The notes under the pieces were generated by a model, which was given only the letters and a program-made list of their open reading frames with translations, was not told where the DNA came from and made no database searches. From an uncultured Candidatus Binatia bacterium (lineage in GTDB: Bacteria > Desulfobacterota > Binatia > Bin18): a DNA stretch of 64,000 nucleotides. Positions 33,557 to 41,354 of the stretch are shown in pieces (position 1 is the first letter of the stretch; every line of letters begins with the position of its first letter). The DNA lies in contig OY282457.1 in NCBI GenBank assembly GCA_958296235.1, positions 1,921,684 to 1,985,683 of the forward strand, read 5' to 3'. The translations under genes were made by a program, and so were the position numbers.

Positions 33557-34348
33557 GTGGAACTCAAAGAGAAAATTATCGTTGTCACCGGTGGGGCGAG
33601 TGGCATCGGCAGAGCGCTGTGTCGGCGTTTTGCTGCCGAGGGCGCGCGGGCGGTCGTGGTGGTAGATCTGAACGCAGCCGGGGCGGCTGAGGTCGCGGCC
33701 GAGATTGGCTCGGTCGCCATGACAGCCGATGTGTCCACAGAGGCTGATGTGGCGCGGGTGATTGACCACACCGAGCGCGACATCGGCCCGATCGATCTGT
33801 TCTGTTCCAACGCCGGCATTGCCGTGACCGGGGGCGTGGAAACCTCGGACGAGGTCTGGCAGAAGAGCTGGGATGTCAACGTCATGTCGCATATCTATGC
33901 CGCCCGCACGCTGGTGCCGCGCATGATGAACCGGGGTGGGGGCTATCTGCTGAATACCGCCTCGGCCGCAGGCTTACTCAATCAGATCGGTTCGGCCTCC
34001 TATGGCGTGACCAAACACGCCGCGGTCGGCTTTGGGGAGTGGTTGGCGCTGACACACGCGCACCAGGGCATCAAGGTTTCGCTGCTTTGTCCCCAAGCGG
34101 TCAGAACGCCCATGCTGGAGAACAACGAGAGCAGCCGCGCGGCGAGCGTTGACGGCCTGATGGAGCCGGCGGAGTTGGCCGAGGTTGTCGTCGAGGGCCT
34201 GCGGGCCGAGCGTTTTCTGATTTTGCCCCACCCTCAGGTCCTGGAATATATGCAGCGCAAAACCGGCGACTACGATCGCTGGCTCAGGGGCATGAACCGT
34301 TTACAGGAACGCCTGGGCGCGGCCAAGGCAGAGCAGGGCCGGCCATGA
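33557..34348 (+). CDS. SDR family oxidoreductase
   Basis: A 263-residue short-chain dehydrogenase starting with GTG after GAGGAGG. Motifs: VTGGASGIGRALC (about 10-22), SNAGIAVTGG (NAG), NTASAAGL with the catalytic Ser, YGVTKHAAV with Tyr and Lys, and LCPQAVRTPM. DLNAAG after strand two suggests NAD. The C-terminal 45 residues (EYMQRKTGDYDRWLRGM) form an extra helix common in SDRs that act on acyl or steroid-like substrates. Its end overlaps the acyl-CoA dehydrogenase start (ATGA). Confidence 0.92.
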   Translation: MELKEKIIVVTGGASGIGRALCRRFAAEGARAVVVVDLNAAGAAEVAAEIGSVAMTADVSTEADVARVIDHTERDIGPIDLFCSNAGIAVTGGVETSDEVWQKSWDVNVMSHIYAARTLVPRMMNRGGGYLLNTASAAGLLNQIGSASYGVTKHAAVGFGEWLALTHAHQGIKVSLLCPQAVRTPMLENNESSRAASVDGLMEPAELAEVVVEGLRAERFLILPHPQVLEYMQRKTGDYDRWLRGMNRLQERLGAAKAEQGRP

Positions 34349-35559
34349 GCTTTACCCCAAGCGACACCGTGCTGGCCATGCGAGCGCGGCTTGAGCGCTT
34401 CATGGATGAGCATATCTATCCGGTCGAGCGCGCTTATTACGAGTTTGTCGAGGATCAGAACAATCTGTGGAAATATCCGCCCTTCTTTGAAGACCTCAAA
34501 AGCAAGGCAAAAGAGGCCGGTATCTGGAATTGGTTCCTGCCGCGAGAATATGAGCCCTGGAGTCCGGGCCTGTCCAATCTGGAATTCGCGCCGCTCATGG
34601 AGGTCATGGCCAAGGTGTTCTGGGCGCAGGAAGTTTTCAACTGTAGCGCGCCGGACCGGGGGAATATGGAGGTTCTGGCGAAATACGGGACGCCGGCCCA
34701 ACAAGAGCAGTGGCTCAAGCCCTTACTGAACGGGGAGATTCGGTCTGCCTATGCCATGACCGAACCCCAGGTTGCCTCCTCGGACGCAACCAATATGGAG
34801 CTGGCTATCGTGCGCGATGGCGACCACTATGTGCTCAATGGGCGCAAGTGGTGGATCACGGGAGTATTGAGCGAGCGCTGCCAGGTCATGTTGGTCATGG
34901 GCAGGTCGAACCCCGAGGCGGAGCGTCATTCCCAGCACTCAACCATCCTGGTCCCGATTGACACGCCGGGCTTTCGGATTGTCCGGCCACTCAAAGCCTT
35001 TGGCAGCTATCACTCTCCCGGCGGAGAAGGCGAACTCGTGTTTGAGGATGTCCGCGTCCCCAGAGAGAATCTCATTCTCGGCGAAGGCCGCGGGTTTGAG
35101 ATCGCCCAGGGCCGGCTCGGGCCGGGCCGCTTTCAGTACGCCATGATGTTTGTGGGCATGGCCCAGCGCTGTCTCGATCTCATGTGTCAGCGGGTTGGCG
35201 ACCGGGTGGCATTTGGCGAGCCCCTCAGCAAGAAGACCAGCATCCAACATGAAATTGCCCGCTCCCGGTGTGACATTGAACAGTGTCGGCTGCTGGTGCT
35301 TGCCGCGGCAGACAAGATGGACCGCGAGGGACCGAAGGGGGCGCGCGATTTCATTTCCATGGTCAAAATCGTTGCCCCGCAGATGTGCCAGACTGTGGCC
35401 GACCGGGCCACACAGGCGTTCGGCGGTAAGGGAGTCAGTCAGGACACGCCGATCCAGCATGTGTTTTTGACCAGCCGCTTTTGTCGCATCGCCGACGGGC
35501 CGGACGAAGTCCATATGTCACAATTAGGACGCTGGACCCAGCGCGATGCCAAAAAGTAA
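34345..35559 (+). CDS. Acyl-CoA dehydrogenase (ACAD10/11-like)
   Basis: A 404-residue flavoprotein. AYAMTEPQVASSDATNMELA (about 132-151) and KWWITGVLS (about 165-173) form the FAD-binding middle domain, QAFGGKGVSQDTP (about 351-363) is the C-terminal FAD segment and RIADGPDEVHMSQL the loop that carries the catalytic-region acid in the ACAD10/11 group. It oxidises acyl-CoAs to 2-enoyl-CoAs, passing electrons to ETF. Coupled to the upstream SDR by a 4-base overlap, in the unit begun by the amidohydrolase. Confidence 0.92.
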   Translation: MSFTPSDTVLAMRARLERFMDEHIYPVERAYYEFVEDQNNLWKYPPFFEDLKSKAKEAGIWNWFLPREYEPWSPGLSNLEFAPLMEVMAKVFWAQEVFNCSAPDRGNMEVLAKYGTPAQQEQWLKPLLNGEIRSAYAMTEPQVASSDATNMELAIVRDGDHYVLNGRKWWITGVLSERCQVMLVMGRSNPEAERHSQHSTILVPIDTPGFRIVRPLKAFGSYHSPGGEGELVFEDVRVPRENLILGEGRGFEIAQGRLGPGRFQYAMMFVGMAQRCLDLMCQRVGDRVAFGEPLSKKTSIQHEIARSRCDIEQCRLLVLAAADKMDREGPKGARDFISMVKIVAPQMCQTVADRATQAFGGKGVSQDTPIQHVFLTSRFCRIADGPDEVHMSQLGRWTQRDAKK

Positions 35560-35626
35560 ACGTGTCCGGCATCTGCCTGTGTATTGGAGGACCCGTTTAC
35601 TCGTTGTGGCCAAGGGAGTGCGATAA

Positions 35627-35893
35627 GTGGACCGCGCCTTATCAGATCGCCCATTTATCGCCGGGATGGTCCTGACCTGCCCGGAGCCGACGTGCGGCTA
35701 TGCGCTGTACGAAATCACGCGCTGGGCCCTCACCCGGGATTTGCTGGAGGATAACCAGCACTATATGAAGCCGCTCCACGCGGCGATTCGCCCGCGCTCG
35801 GTCTGGTCGTCGCTCCGCTGCGGGTTTTGCGGCGCCTCCCTCTACGACTATAAACGCCGCGCGCTGCATACGTTTGAGTTGGGCTGGTGGTAG
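35627..35893 (+). CDS. Small zinc-ribbon-like protein
   Basis: An 88-residue protein with four cysteines in two pairs, CPEPTCGY and CGFCGASL, about 40 residues apart, followed by a basic/aromatic tail (KRRALHTFELGWW). This spacing suggests a zinc ribbon. A GTG start has AAGGGA upstream; an in-frame ATG 39 bases later is an alternative. It lies after the acyl-CoA dehydrogenase gene on the same strand, 67 bases downstream. No family recognised; a role in nucleic-acid or protein binding is possible. Confidence 0.5.
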   Translation: MDRALSDRPFIAGMVLTCPEPTCGYALYEITRWALTRDLLEDNQHYMKPLHAAIRPRSVWSSLRCGFCGASLYDYKRRALHTFELGWW

Positions 35894-35924
35894 GCCGGCC
35901 TGACCGCGGTTTGCGCTGAATATG

Positions 35925-35961
35925 AGAGACCCTCACCCTGGCCCTCTCCCAGAGGGAGAGG
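35925..35961. repeat. Dispersed palindromic intergenic repeat (partial copy)
   Basis: GACCCTCACCCTGGCCCTCT then CCCAGAGGGAGAGG: the GTGAGGG tail and the CCCTCTCCC/GGGAGAGG hairpin of the repeat family, here in inverted orientation, between the convergent zinc-ribbon and DUF4326 genes. Confidence 0.7.
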
Positions 35962-35981
35962 AAAACAGGAGCGGCTGTATA

Positions 35982-36341
35982 TCAGTCGTTGGCGATGGCG
36001 AGCAACACGTCCGCATGACAGGCGTCGTCCAACGGACACCAGCAGGCGAGATTTTTCCCTTTGAAGTGTTGCTGAATAGTCTCCCGTGAGGGCGGAGGCG
36101 GGAGGTCGTCGCCGCCCGCAAAAAGCGCCGCCAGCCCTGGGACCAGTTGGTCATTCAGCCACAGCTTGTACACAGCAACCAGAAAGCCCCGGTCAACGGC
36201 CCTGTTGGGGTCTTCCTTGAGCCGAAAGAACGGATTGCCCCACTTGCCGGGCCGTCCGACATAGACGGCGTTTTTCGGCATCTTCCAGTCCTTGGTGCGT
36301 TTGCGTTGAATGCGCCTTGGGTGTCTTTTACGTGCCATGCG
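35982..36341 (-). CDS. DUF4326 domain protein
   Basis: A 119-residue protein: RRIQRKRTKDWKMPKNAVYV, then GRPGKWGNPF (about 6-37), and a C-terminal CWCPLDDACHADVLL. These are the conserved blocks of DUF4326, a small domain with Cys and His probably used for metal or nucleotide binding; often found in phage and accessory regions. The ATG at 36341 is chosen because the family starts near there; upstream in-frame sequence is not family-like. Monocistronic. Function unknown. Confidence 0.82.
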   Translation of the reverse strand, partial: RMARKRHPRRIQRKRTKDWKMPKNAVYVGRPGKWGNPFFRLKEDPNRAVDRGFLVAVYKLWLNDQLVPGLAALFAGGDDLPPPPSRETIQQHFKGKNLACWCPLDDACHADVLLAIAND

Positions 36342-36477
36342 CCCAGCATAAGACGGTCCGGGGTTCAGAGCAAGCGTTGCCGGACGCTCGACAAGGCGGC
36401 CCCGAACGCAGTACTGTGTGGCAGTATGAGACGTGAAAGTTTCTGTCTCTTTGGGTGGTGTCTCACTTTGCATTATC

Positions 36478-36544
36478 CCCCTCGCTCCAGCCCTCTCCCC
36501 TTCAGACAGGCTCAGGACAGGCCTCCAGGGGAGAGGGGGCGGCC
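36478..36544. repeat. Dispersed palindromic intergenic repeat (interrupted copy)
   Basis: CCCTCGCTCCAGCCCTCTCC and a complementary GGGGAGAGGGGGC flank a 30-base interior (CAGACAGGCTCAGGACAGGC). It lies in the gap between the divergent DUF4326 and LLM monooxygenase genes, so here the hairpin is upstream rather than downstream of coding sequence. Confidence 0.6.
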
Positions 36545-36601
36545 CTTCCCCCGGTGAGATGTGAAACTGAAACAGCGCTTATCGTTCATGAGGATACGGT
36601 T

Positions 36602-37897
36602 ATGCCCAAGCAAGTCCATCTCGCCGGCTTCGCCCTTTTTACCCCGGCTCCGCATATGCCGCTGTCGTGGATCTACCCGCGCGAGAAAATTCGTCACAAA
36701 TGGTATGAGGGCGAGTACTGGGAAGCCGTGGTCCGCACCTTGGAGCGCGGCAAGTTCGACATGCTGTTTTTCGCGGACAGCCTGGCGGGTGGAACCCAGC
36801 CTGACCAGGTGCGCTACGCCATCCAATTCCCCAGCCATGACCCGGTCTCTCTGATAACCTATCTCTCGGCAGTGGCCAAAAAACTCGGCTTTGCCGTCAC
36901 CATGTCCACGACGTTTTACCCGCCCTTTCTGCTGGCCCGGACCTTATCGACGCTCGATCACCTCACCAAGGGTCGGATTGGCTGGAATATCGTGTCTTCG
37001 ACCTCGACGGCCGAGGCCAGAAACTTCGGGCTGGAGAGCCTGCCGGCCCACGACGACCGCTATGAGCGCGCCGACGAGTATATGCAGGCGTGTTACGGCC
37101 TGTGGAATAGTTGGGAGGCAGATGCCGTCCAGATGGACATGGAGCGCAAGCTCTTTGCCGACCCGTCCAAAGTCCACCGCGTCGATTTTCAGGGCCAGTG
37201 GTATCGGGTCCAGGGGCCGTTTACGGTCATGCCCTCGGTTCGCCGCCGGCCGTTTTTGTTTCAGGCCGGCCAGTCGGACCGGGGGCGGGCTTTTGCCGCC
37301 CAGCACGCCGAGGGTATCTTCAGCGCCGCTCGCGGCATCAAGCAGATGCGGGCATTTTGTGAGGACATCGCCAGCCGGGCGGAACGCCTGGGCCGCAACC
37401 CGAACGACATCCCCATCATGTGGGCCGGCCAGCCGCTCGTGGCGGAGAGTGGGGCCGAGGCGCGCGAACGCTTTGCCGCCATTCGCGCCCGGATTCCGCT
37501 CGAAGCCTCGTTGGCCCAGATGTCAATGCACTTCAATCTCGACCTGTCCCGGTTTGACATTGACATGCCGGTCCAGAATTTGGACGTGCCCGGCACCAGG
37601 GGTCTGTTCGAGATGTATCAAAAATACGACGAGAACATCACACTCCGTGATATCGCCAAAACCTATCTGGCCGGCAGCGATACCAATCCCTTGGTCGGCA
37701 CCCCGTCACAGGTGGCGGATGCCATGCAGCATTTCCTCGAAGCGGGCGGCGGCAACGGGTTTCAGATTACGCCGCCGTTTTATGCGCCCGACTATTATGA
37801 AGACCTGGTGAATCTCCTCGTCCCGGAACTCCAGAAACGCGGGGTGTATCGAGACGACTACACGGGCACGACCCTGCGGGAACATCTCTGCGGCTAG
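36602..37897 (+). CDS. FMNH2-dependent monooxygenase of the DszA/NtaA/SnaA type
   Basis: A 431-residue LLM-class flavin monooxygenase of the nitrilotriacetate/dibenzothiophene-sulfone branch. Marker segments: HLAGFALFTPAPHMPLSWIY (about 5-24), FFADSLAGG (about 57-65), LSTLDHLTKGRIGWNIVSS (about 116-134), NFGLESLPAHDDRYERADEY (about 142-161) and FLFQAGQSDRGRAFAAQHAE (about 218-237). The enzymes hydroxylate or cleave C-N or C-S bonds using reduced flavin from a partner reductase, not seen nearby. The ATG at 36602 matches the family start. Substrate cannot be assigned. Confidence 0.93.
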   Translation: MPKQVHLAGFALFTPAPHMPLSWIYPREKIRHKWYEGEYWEAVVRTLERGKFDMLFFADSLAGGTQPDQVRYAIQFPSHDPVSLITYLSAVAKKLGFAVTMSTTFYPPFLLARTLSTLDHLTKGRIGWNIVSSTSTAEARNFGLESLPAHDDRYERADEYMQACYGLWNSWEADAVQMDMERKLFADPSKVHRVDFQGQWYRVQGPFTVMPSVRRRPFLFQAGQSDRGRAFAAQHAEGIFSAARGIKQMRAFCEDIASRAERLGRNPNDIPIMWAGQPLVAESGAEARERFAAIRARIPLEASLAQMSMHFNLDLSRFDIDMPVQNLDVPGTRGLFEMYQKYDENITLRDIAKTYLAGSDTNPLVGTPSQVADAMQHFLEAGGGNGFQITPPFYAPDYYEDLVNLLVPELQKRGVYRDDYTGTTLREHLCG

Positions 37898-37962
37898 AGT
37901 AAGTAGGGCGGGTTAGCCGTAGGCGGAAGCCGACCTACGCGGCTGCCCTTCCGCTCTAAGTC

Positions 37963-37983
37963 ATGCCGGACGTGATCCGGCAT
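37963..37983. repeat. Perfect hairpin between convergent genes
   Basis: ATGCCGGA, loop CGTGA, TCCGGCAT: 8-base perfect arms. It follows a second, imperfect stem (GTAGG...CCTAC) around 37938-37960. Similar TGCCGG-TGATCCGGCA hairpins are common extragenic repeats in proteobacteria-like genomes. It separates the LLM gene from the selenoprotein-like gene and may terminate both. Confidence 0.6.
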
Positions 37984-38039
37984 CCAGTGGTCAGGGGGCA
38001 GAAGCCTGGCCGGCAGGCTGGACGGAATCATGAATTGCG

Positions 38040-38849
38040 CTAGGCCGCTTGCGTGTCCTCAGCAAGCTCCATATACGTTGCGCGCCACTCACCGGTTTCG
38101 TCCCACTGAAAGGGCGTTTGCAGCGTTGTGCGCGGGTAACGCGCGGTCTCAAGCAGGTCGAGCGCCATCCCGACGATAGCCCGCTGCATGGCCTTGTCGC
38201 CCGGCTTGCCGCACGGATTGCCGAGGGGAAAGTCGGTAAAGACAAAACGCGGCACGCCGCACTGCTCGACAATATCGCGCGCCGAGCCGAGGACGACTGT
38301 GGGAATGCCCTGCGTCTCCAGATGTCGGGCGACCAGACTCACGGTCTGGTGACAGACCGGTCACAGGGCGACCAGCAGGGCAATATCGACCCCATCCTCA
38401 CGACAGAAGTCGAGGACGGCCGGAGCATCTTCGTGAACAGTCTGGCGCGCACTATAGACCGTGGGCACGCCGTAAAAGCGCGGCGACAGGCTGCCGAGCC
38501 GGCCTTCGGCCACGTACTCATTTAAGCGGCGAACAGGCAGGAAGGTTTCGACATCGTCGGTATGGGTAGCCGTTTTGTGCCACGACAGGTGACGGGTGTA
38601 GAGCGCCTCGGGGGCAGGTCGGGTGGCCGCGGCATACAGGCTGCGCTTCCGCCCGCCTTGCAAATCCGGGGCCGCGGTGGTGACCAGAGCGACCCGGCTT
38701 TCAGCGAGTGGCGTGGTGAGCGGCGTGAACGGCGCGTCCGGGTTGGACGCCCAGCGGTAGGGGTTGCCGTAGCCCTTCGCCAAGTAGTATTCGCGCGATT
38801 TGTCGATATAGCTGACAAAGCCGCGCTGGGTCGGATCGATATCACTCAT
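38040..38849 (-). CDS. Probable selenoprotein of the glycine/sarcosine/betaine reductase B-like family, read through UGA
   Basis: Two adjacent open stretches are in the same frame and separated only by one TGA (38361-38363). Read through, they give 269 residues with the TGA at position 163 in the context DIALLVAL-U-PVCHQTVSLV. This forms a UxxC redox motif at the place where GrdB-like proteins carry Sec or Cys, and homology-like features continue on both sides (ARHLETQGIPTVVL, FVFTDFPLGNPCGKPGD). A hairpin follows the TGA at the spacing of a bacterial SECIS. In glycine reductase, GrdB binds and activates the amine substrate; this shorter stand-alone version probably does other thiol/selenol chemistry. 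A Cys-to-stop mutation is the alternative. Selenocysteine genes (selA/B/C/D) are not in the window. Confidence 0.75.
38333..38360 (-). promoter_or_regulatory. Candidate bacterial SECIS element
   Basis: On the coding strand immediately after the TGA, two mutually exclusive stems are possible: CGGTCTG/CAGACCG with loop TCAC (starting 1 base after the TGA), and CCAGAC/GTCTGG with loop CGTGA, whose loop starts 17 bases after the TGA with G in its second position. The second fits the known bacterial SECIS layout (a short stem, G early in the loop, roughly 16-37 bases after UGA). Confidence 0.5.
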
Positions 38850-39057
38850 CTTTGTTCTCCTCAGGTCCGTCTCGTATCGCTGAAGCGGCGTGCCCTCTTC
38901 GTACAGCAGCGACGCTCATGCGTCAATTGAGTTTCCAGTCTCTCGCCGCCCGCCCGGCAACGCCGATATCGCAAAATTAAGAAGTCCGGCCCCGTTGTTC
39001 GGCGAGAGGCGCAAGGCCGGACTGTACAAGCCTCTTCATCGTGGTAGGAATGAAGGC

Positions 39058-39258
39058 ATGAACACACTGGAACAACTCGAACAACAGGTCTTACGCCTCT
39101 CGCCGGAAGACTTGGCGAAATTCCGAGTCTGGTTTATCGAACTTGACCACCAGCTTTGGGACACACAGATTGAGGCCGACGCCAGGGCTGGAAAGCTGGA
39201 CCGCCTCATCAACGAGGCGCGGGCGGAGTTTAAGGCGGGGAAGGTCCGCGAGCTTTGA
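39058..39258 (+). CDS. Antitoxin of a RelBE/ParDE-like pair
   Basis: A 66-residue acidic helical protein: LEQLEQQVLRLSPEDLAKFR, then WFIELDHQLWDTQIEADARA and GKLDRLINEARAEFKAGKVREL, a pattern I recall from small antitoxins encoded ahead of RelE-type toxins. The toxin gene starts within its last codons. The ATG has GGAATGAAGG upstream. It should bind the toxin through the C-terminal helix; a DNA-binding motif is not evident, so autoregulation is uncertain. Confidence 0.75.
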   Translation: MNTLEQLEQQVLRLSPEDLAKFRVWFIELDHQLWDTQIEADARAGKLDRLINEARAEFKAGKVREL

Positions 39259-39509
39259 GACACTTTGCGTCCTCAAGGTTTTGGGCACGTTATCACGAAT
39301 TGCCGGAAGCGATTCGTGAACTCGCAGACAAAAACTATCAGCGTCTGAAAAGCAATCCCCGGCATCCCTCACTCCACCTTAAAAAAATTGGCGGGCTATG
39401 GTCTGTCCGTATTGGGGAGCATTATCGGGCGTTAGGAGTTGAAGAAGCCGGCGCTATCACCTGGATTTGGATCGGTACGCACGCCGGGTACAATAAGCTG
39501 GTCTCTTAA
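39255..39509 (+). CDS. RelE/ParE-family toxin
   Basis: An 84-residue protein with the RelE fold pattern: FWARYHELPEAIRELADKNY (helical N-terminus), HPSLHLKKIGGLWSVRIGEH (the strand pair with the usual W-S-x-R-x-G/E) and YRALGVEEAGAITWIWIGTH, then AGYNKLV. RelE toxins cut mRNA on the ribosome; ParE toxins hit gyrase. The start is a TTG overlapping the antitoxin stop; no ATG is available. The pair looks intact. Confidence 0.78.
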   Translation: MRHFASSRFWARYHELPEAIRELADKNYQRLKSNPRHPSLHLKKIGGLWSVRIGEHYRALGVEEAGAITWIWIGTHAGYNKLVS

Positions 39510-39532
39510 TTCTGTAGAAAACAAGAGAGCGG

Positions 39533-41353
39533 TTATCCACATCGGCAGGCAAGATCATTGGACGCCCGACCGCAAATTGCGCACGGCTGATAGTAAAGCA
39601 TTTCTTTCACCTGCTCAGACGGAGGAAAACGTCCGGGATGGAAGTAGGCCTGGTCGTATGTAGCGAGGAACTCGCCGGGAACCAAGCTTGGGTCCTTGTC
39701 ATCCGTAACATTAGCCCGAATAGTGAGCGCTCCTGGTGATACCTTCTCCTCTTGCGTGGCCCTGGGTTCTCCGGGATCTCCGGGTGAACTACCTCCCCCG
39801 GGCTGGGTCGGAAACGCGAGTCCGAACTTAAGGTTGTGAATCTCTCGCTGGTCTTTGTCTTTCGCGTTGAGGGAGCGACCATGTACCTTGAGGATCAAGT
39901 CGTCGTTGATCTCTATGTCAAGTTCTAAGCGTTCTTGGAAGGCGTGCGCCTTCTGGTCTACCTGCACGGTAAGATTCTCAAGAGGCGTTCTTGGTTCGTT
40001 TGGTAGCACGCTCTCACCGGCCCGTTCCGGCGTACAAATCTGGAACTTCGCAACTCCGTCTCTGGGGTCAGTGCAATAGAGATGAAACGGCTGATGCTGA
40101 ACTTCCCCTTCCTTTGGCATGGCTGTACCCGCCTTGACGAGTGGTAGGTAGGAGTTGCGGGCCAAGAGCAGTTCAACGTTCTTTGCCAATCGTAGCCCAG
40201 CTTGATCGGACGCGATCCATGCGGCTCCTTCGGCAACGAGTGTTGCCGTACCATCGGGGATATCTACGCGCTCTGGACCAAACAACTCGTGCAGACGGCG
40301 TTTCACGGCCGGCATGTTGGCCATTCCGCCGGTAGCCACGCAAAGGGCGACCTGCTCAGGTGCATATCCGGGGGCGACCTGCTCAGGTGCATATCCGGGG
40401 GCGACCTGCTCAGGTGCATATCCGGCGTTTCGCAGGATGTGTTCTATTCGCTTGAATCCCTTGTCGAGAAGAAGCTTGACTACGGCCTCAAGTTCTTCTT
40501 GGCTCAGTTCAGCATCAAAATCTTCGTCTTCGATACCACGAAAAAAGCTGGGGATGTAGACAGGAACCTTCGACCTTGACGACAGGTCAATCTTGGCGCG
40601 CTCGCATCTATCGAGCAGGCGCGCCTCAGCACCCGGCTGAGGCTCTATAGTTTCATCAAGGTTACGCTCAGCGCGGATCCGCTGGATAAGGCGATTCATG
40701 ATCGTTTCATCAAACACGTCTCCGCCCACCTCATCCGTGCCGTCGTTCATCAACTGGACTGCTACATCACCCATCACACGGCAAAGCGTCAGATCCAGCG
40801 TCCCTCCGCCCCAGTCGAAGACGAGGATGAGCTTTCTGTCATAGCGGCGCAGCATTGCCGAAAGGTCTGTCTTGCGAAACAAACCGTAAAGCGCTGCCAG
40901 AGGCTCATGCACGAACTGTACGATCCTCAGGCCAGCAAGTCGGAAGGCATCCCGGAGCGCCCGCCTCCGGTAGCCCTCCATATCTACCGGAATAGTCACT
41001 ACGGCGGCGGAAACATCTTCCAGCCTGCGGCGGCTGTCATTCCTGGCTTTGTCGAGAACGTGGCGAACCACGTCAGCTACAATGTCCACCGGGCTGCGCT
41101 CAACACCCTCAATGAAAACACTATCCCGGCCCAGGTACATTTTGGGCGAGCGAACGATGTTACCGTGGACGCCTAGACCGGCTTGGGTGAGCCGTTCCTT
41201 GGCGGCTCTGCCGACGATCTTCTGGCCACCCTCATAACACACAACAGACGGAATAGGCCGGTTCTCGTCATCCAAGAAATTGATCGGTTGGTCTCCCCGG
41301 ACAACTGAGATCAGGCTGTTCGTCGTCCCGAAATCGAACCCTATGACGTCCAT
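39533..41353 (-). CDS. Hsp70-family protein with C-terminal zinc-ribbon-like cysteines
   Basis: A 606-residue Hsp70/DnaK homologue, last gene of a three-gene operon. The actin-fold ATPase is intact by motif: IGFDFGTTNSL (4-14), VTIPVDMEGYRRRALRDAF and HEPLAALYG (about 119-157), FDWGGGTLDLTL (about 180-191), CVATGGMANMPAVKRRL (about 338-354). Just before the last motif a nine-residue unit, GYAPEQVAP, is repeated three times, from a 27-bp DNA repeat. The substrate-binding-like part (about 390-560) diverges from DnaK, lacks an obvious lid, and the end has four cysteines (CAIC...CRC), a possible zinc ribbon. It is not housekeeping DnaK (no dnaJ/grpE nearby) and is probably a specialised ATP-driven chaperone or sensor. 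Confidence 0.85.
   Translation of the reverse strand: MDVIGFDFGTTNSLISVVRGDQPINFLDDENRPIPSVVCYEGGQKIVGRAAKERLTQAGLGVHGNIVRSPKMYLGRDSVFIEGVERSPVDIVADVVRHVLDKARNDSRRRLEDVSAAVVTIPVDMEGYRRRALRDAFRLAGLRIVQFVHEPLAALYGLFRKTDLSAMLRRYDRKLILVFDWGGGTLDLTLCRVMGDVAVQLMNDGTDEVGGDVFDETIMNRLIQRIRAERNLDETIEPQPGAEARLLDRCERAKIDLSSRSKVPVYIPSFFRGIEDEDFDAELSQEELEAVVKLLLDKGFKRIEHILRNAGYAPEQVAPGYAPEQVAPGYAPEQVALCVATGGMANMPAVKRRLHELFGPERVDIPDGTATLVAEGAAWIASDQAGLRLAKNVELLLARNSYLPLVKAGTAMPKEGEVQHQPFHLYCTDPRDGVAKFQICTPERAGESVLPNEPRTPLENLTVQVDQKAHAFQERLELDIEINDDLILKVHGRSLNAKDKDQREIHNLKFGLAFPTQPGGGSSPGDPGEPRATQEEKVSPGALTIRANVTDDKDPSLVPGEFLATYDQAYFHPGRFPPSEQVKEMLYYQPCAICGRASNDLACRCG
40347..40424. repeat. Three tandem 27-bp repeats inside the Hsp70 gene
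   Basis: Three head-to-tail copies, the first two identical and the third identical over its first 24 bases. Since 27 is a multiple of three the reading frame is kept, adding 18 residues to the ATPase domain before its C-terminal nucleotide-binding strand. Identity between copies points to recent expansion or contraction by slippage. Confidence 0.9.
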
Positions 41354-41354
41354 C

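Noticed and set aside
38361..38849. Treating the GrdB-like gene as two separate genes or a truncated pseudogene
   Set aside because: Both parts are in one frame, spacing is a single TGA codon at the expected Sec/Cys position, and a SECIS-like hairpin follows; readthrough explains more.
40347..40424. Possible CRISPR-like array from the three 27-bp repeats
   Set aside because: Copies are contiguous without spacers and lie in frame inside the Hsp70 gene; a tandem coding repeat.
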